Shown piece by piece: positions 1 through 6,675 of a stretch of DNA of 53,017 bases. Position 1 is the first letter of the stretch. The number at the start of each line of letters is the position of its first letter. This DNA comes from an uncultured Oscillospiraceae bacterium. Lineage in GTDB: Bacteria > Bacillota > Clostridia > Oscillospirales > Acutalibacteraceae. Below the pieces are notes generated by a model, which saw only the letters and a list, made by a program, of their open reading frames with translations, was not told where the DNA came from and searched no databases. The stretch covers positions 1 to 53,017 of the forward strand of contig CAJUNQ010000009.1 in the NCBI GenBank assembly GCA_910587835.1, written 5' to 3'. The translations under genes were made by a program, and so were the position numbers.

Positions 1-148
1 AACAATACTGCAAAGGGCTGTGGTTGGAGCCTCCCATGAACCGTCCGGCGGTAGGGATGTAATACCAATCCACAGCATCCTAAACAGTGTAGCATACCCC
101 TGGAGAGGGGGCTATAAATACTACTCTTTTATAATACGAGGAATGAAA

Positions 149-586
149 ATGGCTGTTACGTTAAAAACGGCACAGGACATGTACAATTTTTGCCAGGACC
201 ATGGCATGGGAAAGGGAAACTCCCAGAGTTGGGATTTGAAGCATTTTCAGTTAATCGAAGAAACTCTTTCACCGAATGAGCATGTTCTTACTGTGTTTGA
301 AGGACTTCATAACTACGCCTCTCTATCTAAGCACGACAAAAATTTTGCATATGCTGTCACAACAAAGCGCTTCATTATGGCCCAAAAGAAAGCCATTGGC
401 AGCGTTCTTCAAACCGTATCCCTCAGTAATGTCAACGACATCACGTTTCAAAAAAAGGCCCTTATGGGGATTGTAACAATAGACACCATGAAAGAGAGGT
501 TCAACGTTGCCGCTAATTATGAGGTCGCAGAGCGAATCCATAAGTCAGTTCTAAAAGCGTTGGAAATCGCGGGTAAATCATTCTGA
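149..586 (+). CDS. Small bacterial PH-domain protein
   Basis: Protein of 145 residues. The second half (from about VLTVFEGLHNY to the end) alternates beta-strand-like segments, contains AVTTKRFIMAQ and GIVTIDTMKERFNV, and ends in a helix (AERIHKSVLKALE). This is the layout of the bacterial YokE-like PH domain, usually a ligand- or membrane-associated module of unknown role. There is no signal peptide or membrane segment. I chose the ATG at 149 because GAGG at 138-141 sits 7 nt before it, while the in-frame ATG at 143 is only 1 nt away. The same 14-nt leader GAGGAATGAAAATG precedes the next gene. It lies inside the element and its function is unknown; the PH assignment is by pattern only. Confidence 0.6.
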   Translation: MAVTLKTAQDMYNFCQDHGMGKGNSQSWDLKHFQLIEETLSPNEHVLTVFEGLHNYASLSKHDKNFAYAVTTKRFIMAQKKAIGSVLQTVSLSNVNDITFQKKALMGIVTIDTMKERFNVAANYEVAERIHKSVLKALEIAGKSF

Positions 587-647
587 GAAACAAGGCAGTG
601 GCATTTATGAGCAGGGTACGATAAATATAAGGAAATGAGGAATGAAA

Positions 648-1721
648 ATGAAGTGTCCAAGATGCGGGGCAAATTTACCGGCTGGGGCCACCAGTTGCGG
701 CAGCTGCGGGGCTAAATTTCAACAGGGTAAGCGTTGCCCTAACTGCCAAAGCGTTATACCATCAAACGCGGCGGTTTGCCCCAAGTGTGGCGCAAGGTTT
801 GCAGGGCAAGCGGCGGGCATCCCAGTCCAGAAGCCGCCTAAAGTAAAGGGTGGGTTTCGGTGGTGGTATATTCTCATTGGATTAGTTCTTTTCTTATCAG
901 GTTTTGGGCTGGGACTTGTCGTACCAAAACAAACCGCTCAAACACCTGATAAACCACAAACAGATTCCCAATCTCACACATCCTCATTTGCGCTTTCATC
1001 TTCTACCTCTCAACCCAAACCTCTCCATATGGAAGGAAGTTGGAAGCAAATCAACAGTAATTCTGCCACCATGTACCAAATGGCACTTATCACAGAGAAC
1101 ACCATAGAGATATACTGGATAAACACCACAGAGGAAAGCCGCGCTCTTTATTGGTCGGGTTCTTTTGAGATTCCAGAAAATCCCGGGGAACGTTTTACAT
1201 GGACTTCTCAGAACGACACAACTAAAACCAATACTGCCCTGTTGGCTTCTTCTGATACGACAAAGGTCTTTACCTATGAGAACGGTCAGATATTCTATGA
1301 GGTCAGTGCTATGGGTACAACCGCGACAGTACGGTTGGAAAAGGCGGCGCAGAATGAGAACTTTGAGGCAAGTAGTTCCTCTTTGCCGTCCTCATCCTCC
1401 GAGCAGGCCTCGGACGTACCTCAGGAATATCAGAACGCCCTCGATTCCGCCCAAAGATATAGCCAAAATATGCACATGTCAAAACAGGGAATCTATGATC
1501 AACTTATATCCGAATACGGAGATAAATTTTCGACAGAGGCGGCACAATATGCCGTAGATAATCTGAAAGCAGATTACAAAGCCAATGCTTTAGAGAAAGC
1601 TAAAACCTATTACAATAACATGAGCATGTCTAAGGAAGCTATTCGAAATCAGCTTATATCCGAATACGGTGAAAAATTTACGGAGGAAGAAGCGGATTAT
1701 GCTGTGCAGAATTTAGAATAA
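648..1721 (+). CDS. Zinc-ribbon membrane protein with two Ltp repeats
   Basis: Protein of 357 residues. Two CxxC...CxxC zinc ribbons fill roughly residues 3-52 (CPRCGANLPAGATSCGSCGA, then CPNCQ...CPKCGA). One membrane helix (WWYILIGLVLFLSGFGLGLV) follows, then a Ser/Gln-rich linker and a beta-rich domain beginning MEGSWKQINSNS that resembles lipocalin-like domains. The C-terminus holds two tandem 48-residue repeats, each with a core like MSKQGIYDQLISEYGDKFS and ending in A.YAV.NL. These match the Ltp family (host cell surface-exposed lipoprotein); in a Streptococcus thermophilus temperate phage, Ltp blocks DNA injection by superinfecting phage. The start at 648 has GAGG 7 nt upstream. By the positive-inside pattern the ribbons would be cytoplasmic and the repeats outside. 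A superinfection-exclusion role is inference from family and context. Confidence 0.72.
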   Translation: MKCPRCGANLPAGATSCGSCGAKFQQGKRCPNCQSVIPSNAAVCPKCGARFAGQAAGIPVQKPPKVKGGFRWWYILIGLVLFLSGFGLGLVVPKQTAQTPDKPQTDSQSHTSSFALSSSTSQPKPLHMEGSWKQINSNSATMYQMALITENTIEIYWINTTEESRALYWSGSFEIPENPGERFTWTSQNDTTKTNTALLASSDTTKVFTYENGQIFYEVSAMGTTATVRLEKAAQNENFEASSSSLPSSSSEQASDVPQEYQNALDSAQRYSQNMHMSKQGIYDQLISEYGDKFSTEAAQYAVDNLKADYKANALEKAKTYYNNMSMSKEAIRNQLISEYGEKFTEEEADYAVQNLE

Positions 1722-1756
1722 AAAAACCGCCCCTGGTGCGCCAACACCAGGAGCGG
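1721..1756 (-). terminator. Hairpin with minus-strand T run
   Basis: CCGCCCCTGGTG (1727-1738) pairs with CACCAGGAGCGG (1745-1756) around a 6-nt loop. The seven A residues before it read as a T run on the minus strand, and the one imperfect pair is T-G on that strand but C-A on the plus strand. So it reads best as a terminator for leftward transcription. No leftward gene feeds it here, so it may insulate the cargo gene from antisense transcripts. Two more inverted repeats (GGGTACA...TGTACCC and AAGGGGGAA...TTCCCCCTT) fill the rest of the 194-nt gap before the integrase. Confidence 0.5.
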
Positions 1757-1915
1757 AAGCCAATGGGCACCGATAGGGTACACATCGCCAATACAACGAT
1801 ATTGTACCCCATCCCGCCCAAAAAATCAAGGGGGAAGCGGCAATTTCCTTCCCCCTTTGCATCAGCGCCCGCCGGAGAACCCTGGCAGGCGCATTTTTTA
1901 TCAGGAGGGGTACAT

Positions 1916-2989
1916 ATGCGCTGCCGCAAATGCGGAATCAGCCTACCGGAAGAAAGTAAATTCTGCCTGTCCTGCGGGGCCAAGCAGACCCCAGGGGCCC
2001 GCCGTCCTATGAAGCGGCCCAACGGCACAGGCACGGTCTACAAGCTGCAGGGCCGCCGCAAACGACCCTGGGTGGCTGCCAAAAACAAGGTCGTCATCGG
2101 CTATTTCGAGACCCGGACTGCCGCCCTTGAGGCCCTGAACCGCCTGGCCGGGCGCACGGTCGAGGAGGCCTACAACATGACCTTTGCCCAGGTGTTTGCC
2201 GCCTGGAAAGCCGAGCATTACCGGGAGATTTCTCAGTCCGCCAAAGAGACCTACGACCACGCCTTTGACCTGTTCCGGAGCCTCCACGGCAAGAAGTTCC
2301 GCACCCTGCGCACAGCAGACTTTCAGGCTGTGGTGGACCAGCATTTTCACAAGTCCTACTCCATGGTCTCCAAGCTCAAGCAGCTGTTGACCCAGATGTC
2401 GAAATGGGCCATGCGGGAGGAGGTCATCACCACCAATCTGGCGGCCTTTGTCCGCCTGCCCGAGAACGTGAAAAAAGAAAAGGAGATTTTCACCCAGGCC
2501 GACATTGACAAGCTGAGCCAGGACGGCAGCGAAGCGGCCCGGATTGTCCTCATGCTCATCCACACGGGTATGCGCATTGGCGAGCTGTTTTCCCTGCCCC
2601 TGGCCGACTGGCACGAGACCTATCTCATCGGCGGCGAGAAGACCGAGGCAGGCCGCAACCGGGTCATTCCCATCTGCCCGGAGGGGAGGCAGCACTTTGC
2701 CTATTTTGCCGCACAGGCCACCGGTACGCTGCTCCTGTCCGGCTACACTGGCCAGCACCTGCTGGACAACTTCCGCAGCCGGGATTACTACCCCCTGCTG
2801 GACCGGTTGGGCATACCCCGCCGCACCCCCCACGCCACCCGGCACACCTACGCCTCCCGCGCCCGCCAGAGCGGCATGAAGCCGGAGATCCTGCAAAAGA
2901 TTCTGGGCCACGCTGACTACAACACCACCGCCAACATTTACGTTCACACTGACATTGAGACCCTGGTAAAGGCCGTAGAGTCGGCCTGA
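1916..2989 (+). CDS. int: Tyrosine site-specific integrase with N-terminal zinc ribbon
   Basis: Protein of 357 residues that would integrate and excise the element at the tRNA-Lys site just downstream. Residues 3-20 form a zinc ribbon (CRKCG...CLSCG). Residues 33-80 look like the arm-site DNA-binding domain (RPNGTGTVYK...GYFETRTAALEAL), 85-180 like the SAM-like core-binding domain, and 205-345 are catalytic. The expected residues are present: R220 (TGMRIGEL), K242 (EKTEAGRNR), H306 and R309 (HATRHTY), H332 (LGHAD) and nucleophile Y342 (NIYVHTD). The start at 1916 has AGGAGGGG 4-5 nt upstream; an upstream in-frame ATG at 1736 has no such site and would add 60 odd residues. The gene looks intact, so the element may be mobile. 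A zinc ribbon at the extreme N-terminus is an extra module on the usual integrase. Confidence 0.93.
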   Translation: MRCRKCGISLPEESKFCLSCGAKQTPGARRPMKRPNGTGTVYKLQGRRKRPWVAAKNKVVIGYFETRTAALEALNRLAGRTVEEAYNMTFAQVFAAWKAEHYREISQSAKETYDHAFDLFRSLHGKKFRTLRTADFQAVVDQHFHKSYSMVSKLKQLLTQMSKWAMREEVITTNLAAFVRLPENVKKEKEIFTQADIDKLSQDGSEAARIVLMLIHTGMRIGELFSLPLADWHETYLIGGEKTEAGRNRVIPICPEGRQHFAYFAAQATGTLLLSGYTGQHLLDNFRSRDYYPLLDRLGIPRRTPHATRHTYASRARQSGMKPEILQKILGHADYNTTANIYVHTDIETLVKAVESA

Positions 2990-2990
2990 T

Positions 2991-3012
2991 TTTGTTAGTA
3001 ATTTGTTAGTAA
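2991..3012 (+). repeat. Tandem 11-mer, candidate integrase arm site
   Basis: Two perfect head-to-tail copies of TTTGTTAGTAA directly follow the integrase stop codon, about 100 bp inside the attachment core. Paired short direct repeats at this position are typical of arm-type integrase sites. No binding data; assignment is inference. Confidence 0.5.
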
Positions 3013-3116
3013 CCCCAAATGTTCTTGCCTGATTTTTCTTGGATGGGATCTGATTTTGCCCTAGAGAATGCTGGGAAAATCAAAATTGAACAGGGGGTGT
3101 GGGAGGTGGTAGTTGC

Positions 3117-3161
3117 CTTTTAATCAGGGTGTCCGGGGTTCAAATCCCCGATGGGTCACCA
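3117..3161 (+). other. Attachment site: 3' fragment of tRNA-Lys(UUU)
   Basis: The run reads as a tRNA from position 32 to the end: anticodon loop CTTTTAA (anticodon UUU), anticodon 3' strand TCAGG, variable loop GTGTC, T arm CGGGG-TTCAAAT-CCCCG, acceptor 3' strand ATGGGTC, discriminator A and CCA. The bases before 3117 do not form the needed CCTGA strand, D arm or GACCCAT acceptor strand, so this is not a complete gene. This is the usual core of an integrase attachment site in a tRNA 3' end. The intact gene should lie at the left junction, outside the window. Confidence 0.85.
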
Positions 3162-3163
3162 AG

Positions 3164-3206
3164 AAGCTCCCTAGAAACTATGCGGTTTCTAGGGAGCTTT
3201 CTTTTT
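3164..3206 (+). terminator. Strong rho-independent terminator after the tRNA fragment
   Basis: A 15-bp perfect stem, AAGCTCCCTAGAAAC (3164-3178) with GTTTCTAGGGAGCTT (3185-3199), loop TATGCG, then TTCTTTTT. It sits 2 nt after the CCA and is probably the original terminator of the tRNA-Lys gene, now left on the chromosomal side of the junction. Confidence 0.9.
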
Positions 3207-3219
3207 CCCGCTCCCGATA

Positions 3220-3241
3220 TTTGTTAGCAGTCTGTTCGCAA
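3220..3241 (+). repeat. Degenerate tandem 11-mer outside the att core
   Basis: TTTGTTAGCAG followed by TCTGTTCGCAA resembles, at the same 11-bp period, the perfect TTTGTTAGTAA pair at 2991-3012, but lies on the other side of the tRNA fragment and terminator. It could be a remnant arm site from an older insertion at the same tRNA, or chance. Confidence 0.35.
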
Positions 3242-3372
3242 CGTAAACCCAGCGGCGCAGGCACGCCTTTGCCGCCAGGCTAAAAAGTGGTATCGCCTCT
3301 TTGTCAACTGTGTGAACGATAACGCCAAAAGCGGATTTTTCTCTCTGCCGGCGGGCATTTCACAAAATGCGC

Positions 3373-3401
3373 TTGCTTGTCAGAAAAAAATATGGTAAAA
3401 T
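3373..3401 (+). promoter_or_regulatory. Sigma-A-type promoter for deoD-deoB
   Basis: TTGCTT (3373-3378), 17-nt spacer, TAAAAT (3396-3401), about 45 nt before the deoD start. The preceding 3242-3372 stretch shows no gene. Confidence 0.7.
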
Positions 3402-3447
3402 TATCCCATCCACTTCTATTGACTCTATCACAAAGGAGAGATTCATC

Positions 3448-4164
3448 ATGAGCGCAAGCAACACCCCTACCCCTCACAACCAGGCAAAGCCCGAAGAAAT
3501 CGCCCCCGCTGTTCTCATGCCCGGCGACCCGCTGCGGGCCAAGTTCATTGCCGAGACCTTTCTCACCGGCGCTGTCTGCGTCAACTCGGTGCGCAATATG
3601 CTGGCCTTTACAGGCAGCTATCAGGGCAGGCCTGTCACCGTAATGGGCGGCGGCATGGGTATGCCCTCGGTGGGCATTTACACCTATGAGCTGTTCCACT
3701 TTTACGGGGTGGAGCGGATCATCCGGGTGGGCTCCGCGGGCACCCTCAGCGAAAAGGCCGGGCTGCGGGACCTGGTCATCGGCGTAGGCGCCAGCACGGA
3801 CTCCCACTATGCCGCCCAGTACCAGCTGCCCGGCGCCTTTGCCCCCATTGCGGACTTTGACCTGGCCCGGGCCGCCGCTGAGGCCGGGGAGCGGCTGGGC
3901 ATTAAAACCGTGGCGGGGAATATCCTCTCCTCCGACGTGTTCTACTCTGACAATGCGGACGCCCTGAGGGCCTGGCAGAAAATGGGGGTGCTGGCGGTGG
4001 AGATGGAGGCCGCGGCCCTGTATATGAACGCCGCCCGGGCGGGCAAGCAGGCCCTGTGCCTGCTGACCATCTCCGACAATCCCTTTACCGGCCAAGGGCT
4101 CTCCGCCCAAGAGCGTCAGAACAGCTTTGGGGACATGGTGCGGGTGGCCCTGGAGCTGGTGTAG
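3448..4164 (+). CDS. deoD: Purine nucleoside phosphorylase, DeoD type
   Basis: Protein of 238 residues, the normal length for hexameric DeoD. It cleaves purine (deoxy)ribonucleosides with phosphate to free base and (deoxy)ribose-1-phosphate, in the cytoplasm. Visible family motifs: MPGDPLRAKFIAE near the N-terminus, GMGMPSVGIYTYEL, RVGSAGTL (phosphate and sugar site), VEMEAAALY (sugar-binding Glu), and SDNPFTG with the catalytic Asp. The start at 3448 follows AAAGGAGAG; an in-frame ATG at 3367 lies upstream of the promoter -10 and cannot be used. The deoB gene follows 11 nt after the stop and its enzyme uses the sugar-1-phosphate made here, so the two form a nucleoside catabolism operon. Confidence 0.95.
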   Translation: MSASNTPTPHNQAKPEEIAPAVLMPGDPLRAKFIAETFLTGAVCVNSVRNMLAFTGSYQGRPVTVMGGGMGMPSVGIYTYELFHFYGVERIIRVGSAGTLSEKAGLRDLVIGVGASTDSHYAAQYQLPGAFAPIADFDLARAAAEAGERLGIKTVAGNILSSDVFYSDNADALRAWQKMGVLAVEMEAAALYMNAARAGKQALCLLTISDNPFTGQGLSAQERQNSFGDMVRVALELV

Positions 4165-4175
4165 GAGGCAAAGCC

Positions 4176-5363
4176 ATGAAGCGGTATCAGCGGGTCTTCC
4201 TCATTGTTATCGACTCTTTGGGCATGGGCGCTATGCCCGACGCGGCCTCCTTTGGCGACCAGGGGGCCGACACCCTGGGGCACATCGCAGAAAGGGTGGG
4301 TCTGGCCGTGCCCCATCTGCGGCGGCTGGGGCTGGCCAATCTGCGCCCCCTGCAGGGCCTCCCCCCGGCGGACCGCCCCCTGGGCCGTCAGCTGCTTTTG
4401 CGAGAGGCCAGCAACGGCAAGGACACCATGACCGGCCACTGGGAGATGATGGGCCTGCACATCACAGAGCCCTTTCAAACCTTCACCAACACCGGCTTTC
4501 CCCCAGAGCTCATTGCCGAGCTCTCCCGCCGGACGGGGCGGACCATCATCGGCAACAAGAGCGCCAGCGGCACAGCCATTCTGGATGAGCTGGGGGAGGA
4601 GGAGATCGAGAAGGGGCATATGATCGTCTACACCTCCGCCGACTCGGTGCTGCAGATTTGCGGCAACGAGGAGACCTTTGGCCTGGACGAGCTCTACCGC
4701 TGCTGCGAAATTGCCCGGGAGCTGACCATGCGGGAGGAGTGGCGGGTGGGGCGAGTGATTGCCCGGCCCTATGTGGGCAAACGGCGGGGGGAGTTCCGCC
4801 GCACCCCCAACCGCCACGACTACGCCCTGAAGCCCTATGGCAAAACCTGCCTGGACGCCCTGAAGGCCGCCGGGCTGGATGTGATCTCTGTCGGGAAGAT
4901 TTATGACATTTTCGACGGAGAGGGGCTCACCGAGTCCCACAAGTCGAAAAGCTCGGTGCACGGCATGGACCAGACCCTGGAGCTGCTGGGCCGGGACTTT
5001 ACGGGCCTGTGCTTTGTGAATCTGGTGGACTTTGACGCCCTGTGGGGCCACCGCCGGGACCCGCAGGGCTATGCCCGGGAGCTGGAACGCTTTGACGAAA
5101 AGCTGGGTTTGCTGCTGGACCGGCTGGGGCCGGAGGACCTGCTGCTGATTACCGCCGACCACGGCAACGACCCCACCTTTCGGGGCACGGACCACACCAG
5201 GGAGCAGACGCCTCTGCTGGGGTGGTCGCCTGCCATGGAGAAAAGCGGGACGCTGCCCACGGAGGACTGCTTTGGGGTAATAGGGGCAACGGTAGCGGAG
5301 AATTTCCAAGTAAAAATGCCAGAAGGAACCATAGGCCATTCGCTGCTGGCAGAGCTGCAATAA
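4176..5363 (+). CDS. deoB: Phosphopentomutase
   Basis: Protein of 395 residues, full length for DeoB. It converts (deoxy)ribose-1-phosphate to the 5-phosphate, feeding the pentose-phosphate pathway or deoxyribose aldolase. It belongs to the alkaline-phosphatase superfamily with two metals. Visible motifs: RVFLIVIDSLGMGAMPDA (metal ligand Asp), DTMTGHWEMMG (the Thr that is phosphorylated), SASGTAILDELGEEE, LVDFDALWGHRRD and ITADHGNDP plus GTDHTREQTPLL (metal-binding Asp and His). The start at 4176 has GGAGG 8 nt upstream and lies 11 nt after deoD. Two hairpins without T runs follow the stop. Confidence 0.95.
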   Translation: MKRYQRVFLIVIDSLGMGAMPDAASFGDQGADTLGHIAERVGLAVPHLRRLGLANLRPLQGLPPADRPLGRQLLLREASNGKDTMTGHWEMMGLHITEPFQTFTNTGFPPELIAELSRRTGRTIIGNKSASGTAILDELGEEEIEKGHMIVYTSADSVLQICGNEETFGLDELYRCCEIARELTMREEWRVGRVIARPYVGKRRGEFRRTPNRHDYALKPYGKTCLDALKAAGLDVISVGKIYDIFDGEGLTESHKSKSSVHGMDQTLELLGRDFTGLCFVNLVDFDALWGHRRDPQGYARELERFDEKLGLLLDRLGPEDLLLITADHGNDPTFRGTDHTREQTPLLGWSPAMEKSGTLPTEDCFGVIGATVAENFQVKMPEGTIGHSLLAELQ

Positions 5364-5965
5364 CCAACCAAATTACGCGGTCCAGGGGCGCTAGGCCCCT
5401 GGCAGAGCGCGAGACAGCGTCTCGCGACCTTGCCCTTGACCTAAAAGGCGGCTCAATCAACAAAGAAGCGAGGCACAAGCTCTCCTAAACAAAGCTGTCA
5501 GAACGGGACCAAGCCGCGCCGCCAGCTTGCCGAAGGCAAGCCAACCCCAGCGCGGTCGACCGCAGGGAGACCAGCGGCCTGCCCACGACCGGCAAATTCA
5601 GGAGAAGACGCTTTATGCCTCGCCCATGTTGAGCGCAGACGGAGCAAAAAAGCCGGAGTAAGGAGTAAAAAGGAAATCATATTCCTTCCAGCGGCCTGTT
5701 TGCAGCTGAAACAGAAAAGGCCCAGCGAGCGCAGACGCGGGGCCCTTTCCGCGGGTGCGGAAGGTTTGCGGAGCAAAGCTTCCTCCCCTTGCGGAGCAAG
5801 GGGGCGAGCGCCCCGTTTCAGCGTAGGAGCCCGAAGGGTGCATAAGCCCCCCGTGCGGGGAGTACGCACCCTCGGCCCAAGAGGAAAAGCCCCCCGCTTT
5901 CCCCTGTCAGGAAGACGCCAAAGCCCCAAGCCGCCAAAAAATACAAACCCAGGAGGACAGCCCTC
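5364..5965. other. 602-nt intergenic region rich in hairpins, no convincing gene
   Basis: No reading frame here has a ribosome site plus protein-like composition. Two adjacent hairpins sit just after deoB: CCAGGGGC/GCCCCTGG (5382-5402) and CGCGAGAC/GTCTCGCG (5408-5426), both lacking a T run. A second GC-rich cluster from about 5710 to 5925 packs CCTTTCCGC/GCGGAAGG, TTTGC-gga-GCAAA (5765-5777), CCCCTTGC-gga-GCAAGGGG (5785-5803), GGGGC/GCCCC (5801-5814) and GGGTGC...GCACCC. Two of these loops share the core TTGCGGAGCAA. It could be a structured RNA, a repeat family, or the 5' leader of the GNAT gene that follows. Confidence 0.5.
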
Positions 5966-6433
5966 ATGCTCGTCAGAAAAGCAACCATACAGGACGCGGA
6001 AGCCCTGCGAAGTCTGTACAGAGAGCTGGAAGAGGACGCGGTAAGATACCAGCCGGAGCATTTTCAGCTGGGCTGCCGGGACGACAGCTTCTTTCAGAGC
6101 ATTTTCGACAGCCCTACCCAGGACATTCTGGTGGCCGAAGTCCAGGGCAGCGTGGCCGGCTTCTCTCATGTCATGATTATAGAGCAGAAAAAAGTCCCCT
6201 GCCTGAAGCCCCAGCGGGCCGTGTATATTCAGGACCTGGACGTGCGCAGAGATTTGCGGGGCCAGGGCGTGGGCGCAAGGCTCATGGACGCCAGCAAGGA
6301 GTACGGCCTGGCCCAGGGCGCTGATTTTATCCGCACCCAGGTCTTTCCCCAGAATGCCGATGGCCTCCGGTTCTATCAGCGGTGCGGCTTTTGCGAGATG
6401 ATGAAGACCATAGAGTGTCAGTTTCATTGGTAG
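5966..6433 (+). CDS. GNAT-family N-acetyltransferase
   Basis: Protein of 155 residues with the GNAT fold order: beta1/alpha1 (MLVRKATIQDAEALRSLYRE), a central sheet ending VYIQDLDVRRDL, the acetyl-CoA pyrophosphate loop RRDLRGQGVGARLM (the Q/RxxGxG/A motif), and the C-terminal FYQRCGF turn typical of motif B. It transfers an acetyl group from acetyl-CoA to an amine; the substrate cannot be told. The start at 5966 has GGAGG 8 nt upstream. It is a single gene bounded by a structured leader and a terminator. Confidence 0.9.
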   Translation: MLVRKATIQDAEALRSLYRELEEDAVRYQPEHFQLGCRDDSFFQSIFDSPTQDILVAEVQGSVAGFSHVMIIEQKKVPCLKPQRAVYIQDLDVRRDLRGQGVGARLMDASKEYGLAQGADFIRTQVFPQNADGLRFYQRCGFCEMMKTIECQFHW

Positions 6434-6441
6434 CGCGCCCC

Positions 6442-6472
6442 GAAAAGGCCCCGCCCGGGGTCTTTCTGTTTT
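6442..6472 (+). terminator. Terminator after the GNAT gene
   Basis: GAAAAGGCCCC pairs with GGGGTCTTTC around a short GCCC loop, followed by TGTTTT. It separates the acetyltransferase from the malQ promoter. Confidence 0.7.
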
Positions 6473-6512
6473 GCCCGCATCTGTAAAAATTTTCTCTGGC
6501 CGCCGAAATATA

Positions 6513-6541
6513 TGGAAAAATCTGGCCCGATATGGTATAAT
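6513..6541 (+). promoter_or_regulatory. Promoter for malQ-glgP
   Basis: A perfect -10, TATAAT (6536-6541), with TGGAAA (6513-6518, 4 of 6 to consensus) 17 nt upstream. The predicted transcript starts near 6548, about 130 nt before malQ. Confidence 0.6.
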
Positions 6542-6675
6542 ATGTTCTGACAAGCACAAAGACTTTCCCTCTCGCTTCACGAAAGAACAAAAAGCTCGAA
6601 GCGGATTTATTTATGCTATTAACCTGGGAACCAACCCCCGCGTCCCCCTTCGGGACAGAAAGGAACGTGATAAAC

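Larger units (their letters stand above)
1..3161. mobile_element. Right end of an integrated element in tRNA-Lys
   Basis: A tyrosine integrase gene (1916-2989) points at a 45-nt copy of the 3' part of tRNA-Lys(UUU) ending in CCA at 3161. That is the classic right junction of a prophage or genomic island that entered the 3' end of a tRNA gene. The two genes before the integrase look like element cargo. They are more AT-rich, by eye, than the GC-rich chromosome after 3400, and one carries Ltp-type repeats known from phage superinfection exclusion. The other end, with the expected complete tRNA-Lys gene, lies left of the window, so total size and type (phage, ICE or island) cannot be told. The junction itself is visible; the element class is inference. 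Confidence 0.75.

Noticed and set aside
130..135. TATAAT directly before the first gene
   Set aside because: It would start the message around 142, removing the GAGG site at 138-141, and there is no -35 at the right distance, so it is not a convincing promoter.
5498..6580. A 360-codon open frame on the minus strand across the GNAT gene
   Set aside because: It is antisense to a clear GNAT gene, has no ribosome site, and its length follows from GC-rich codon bias.
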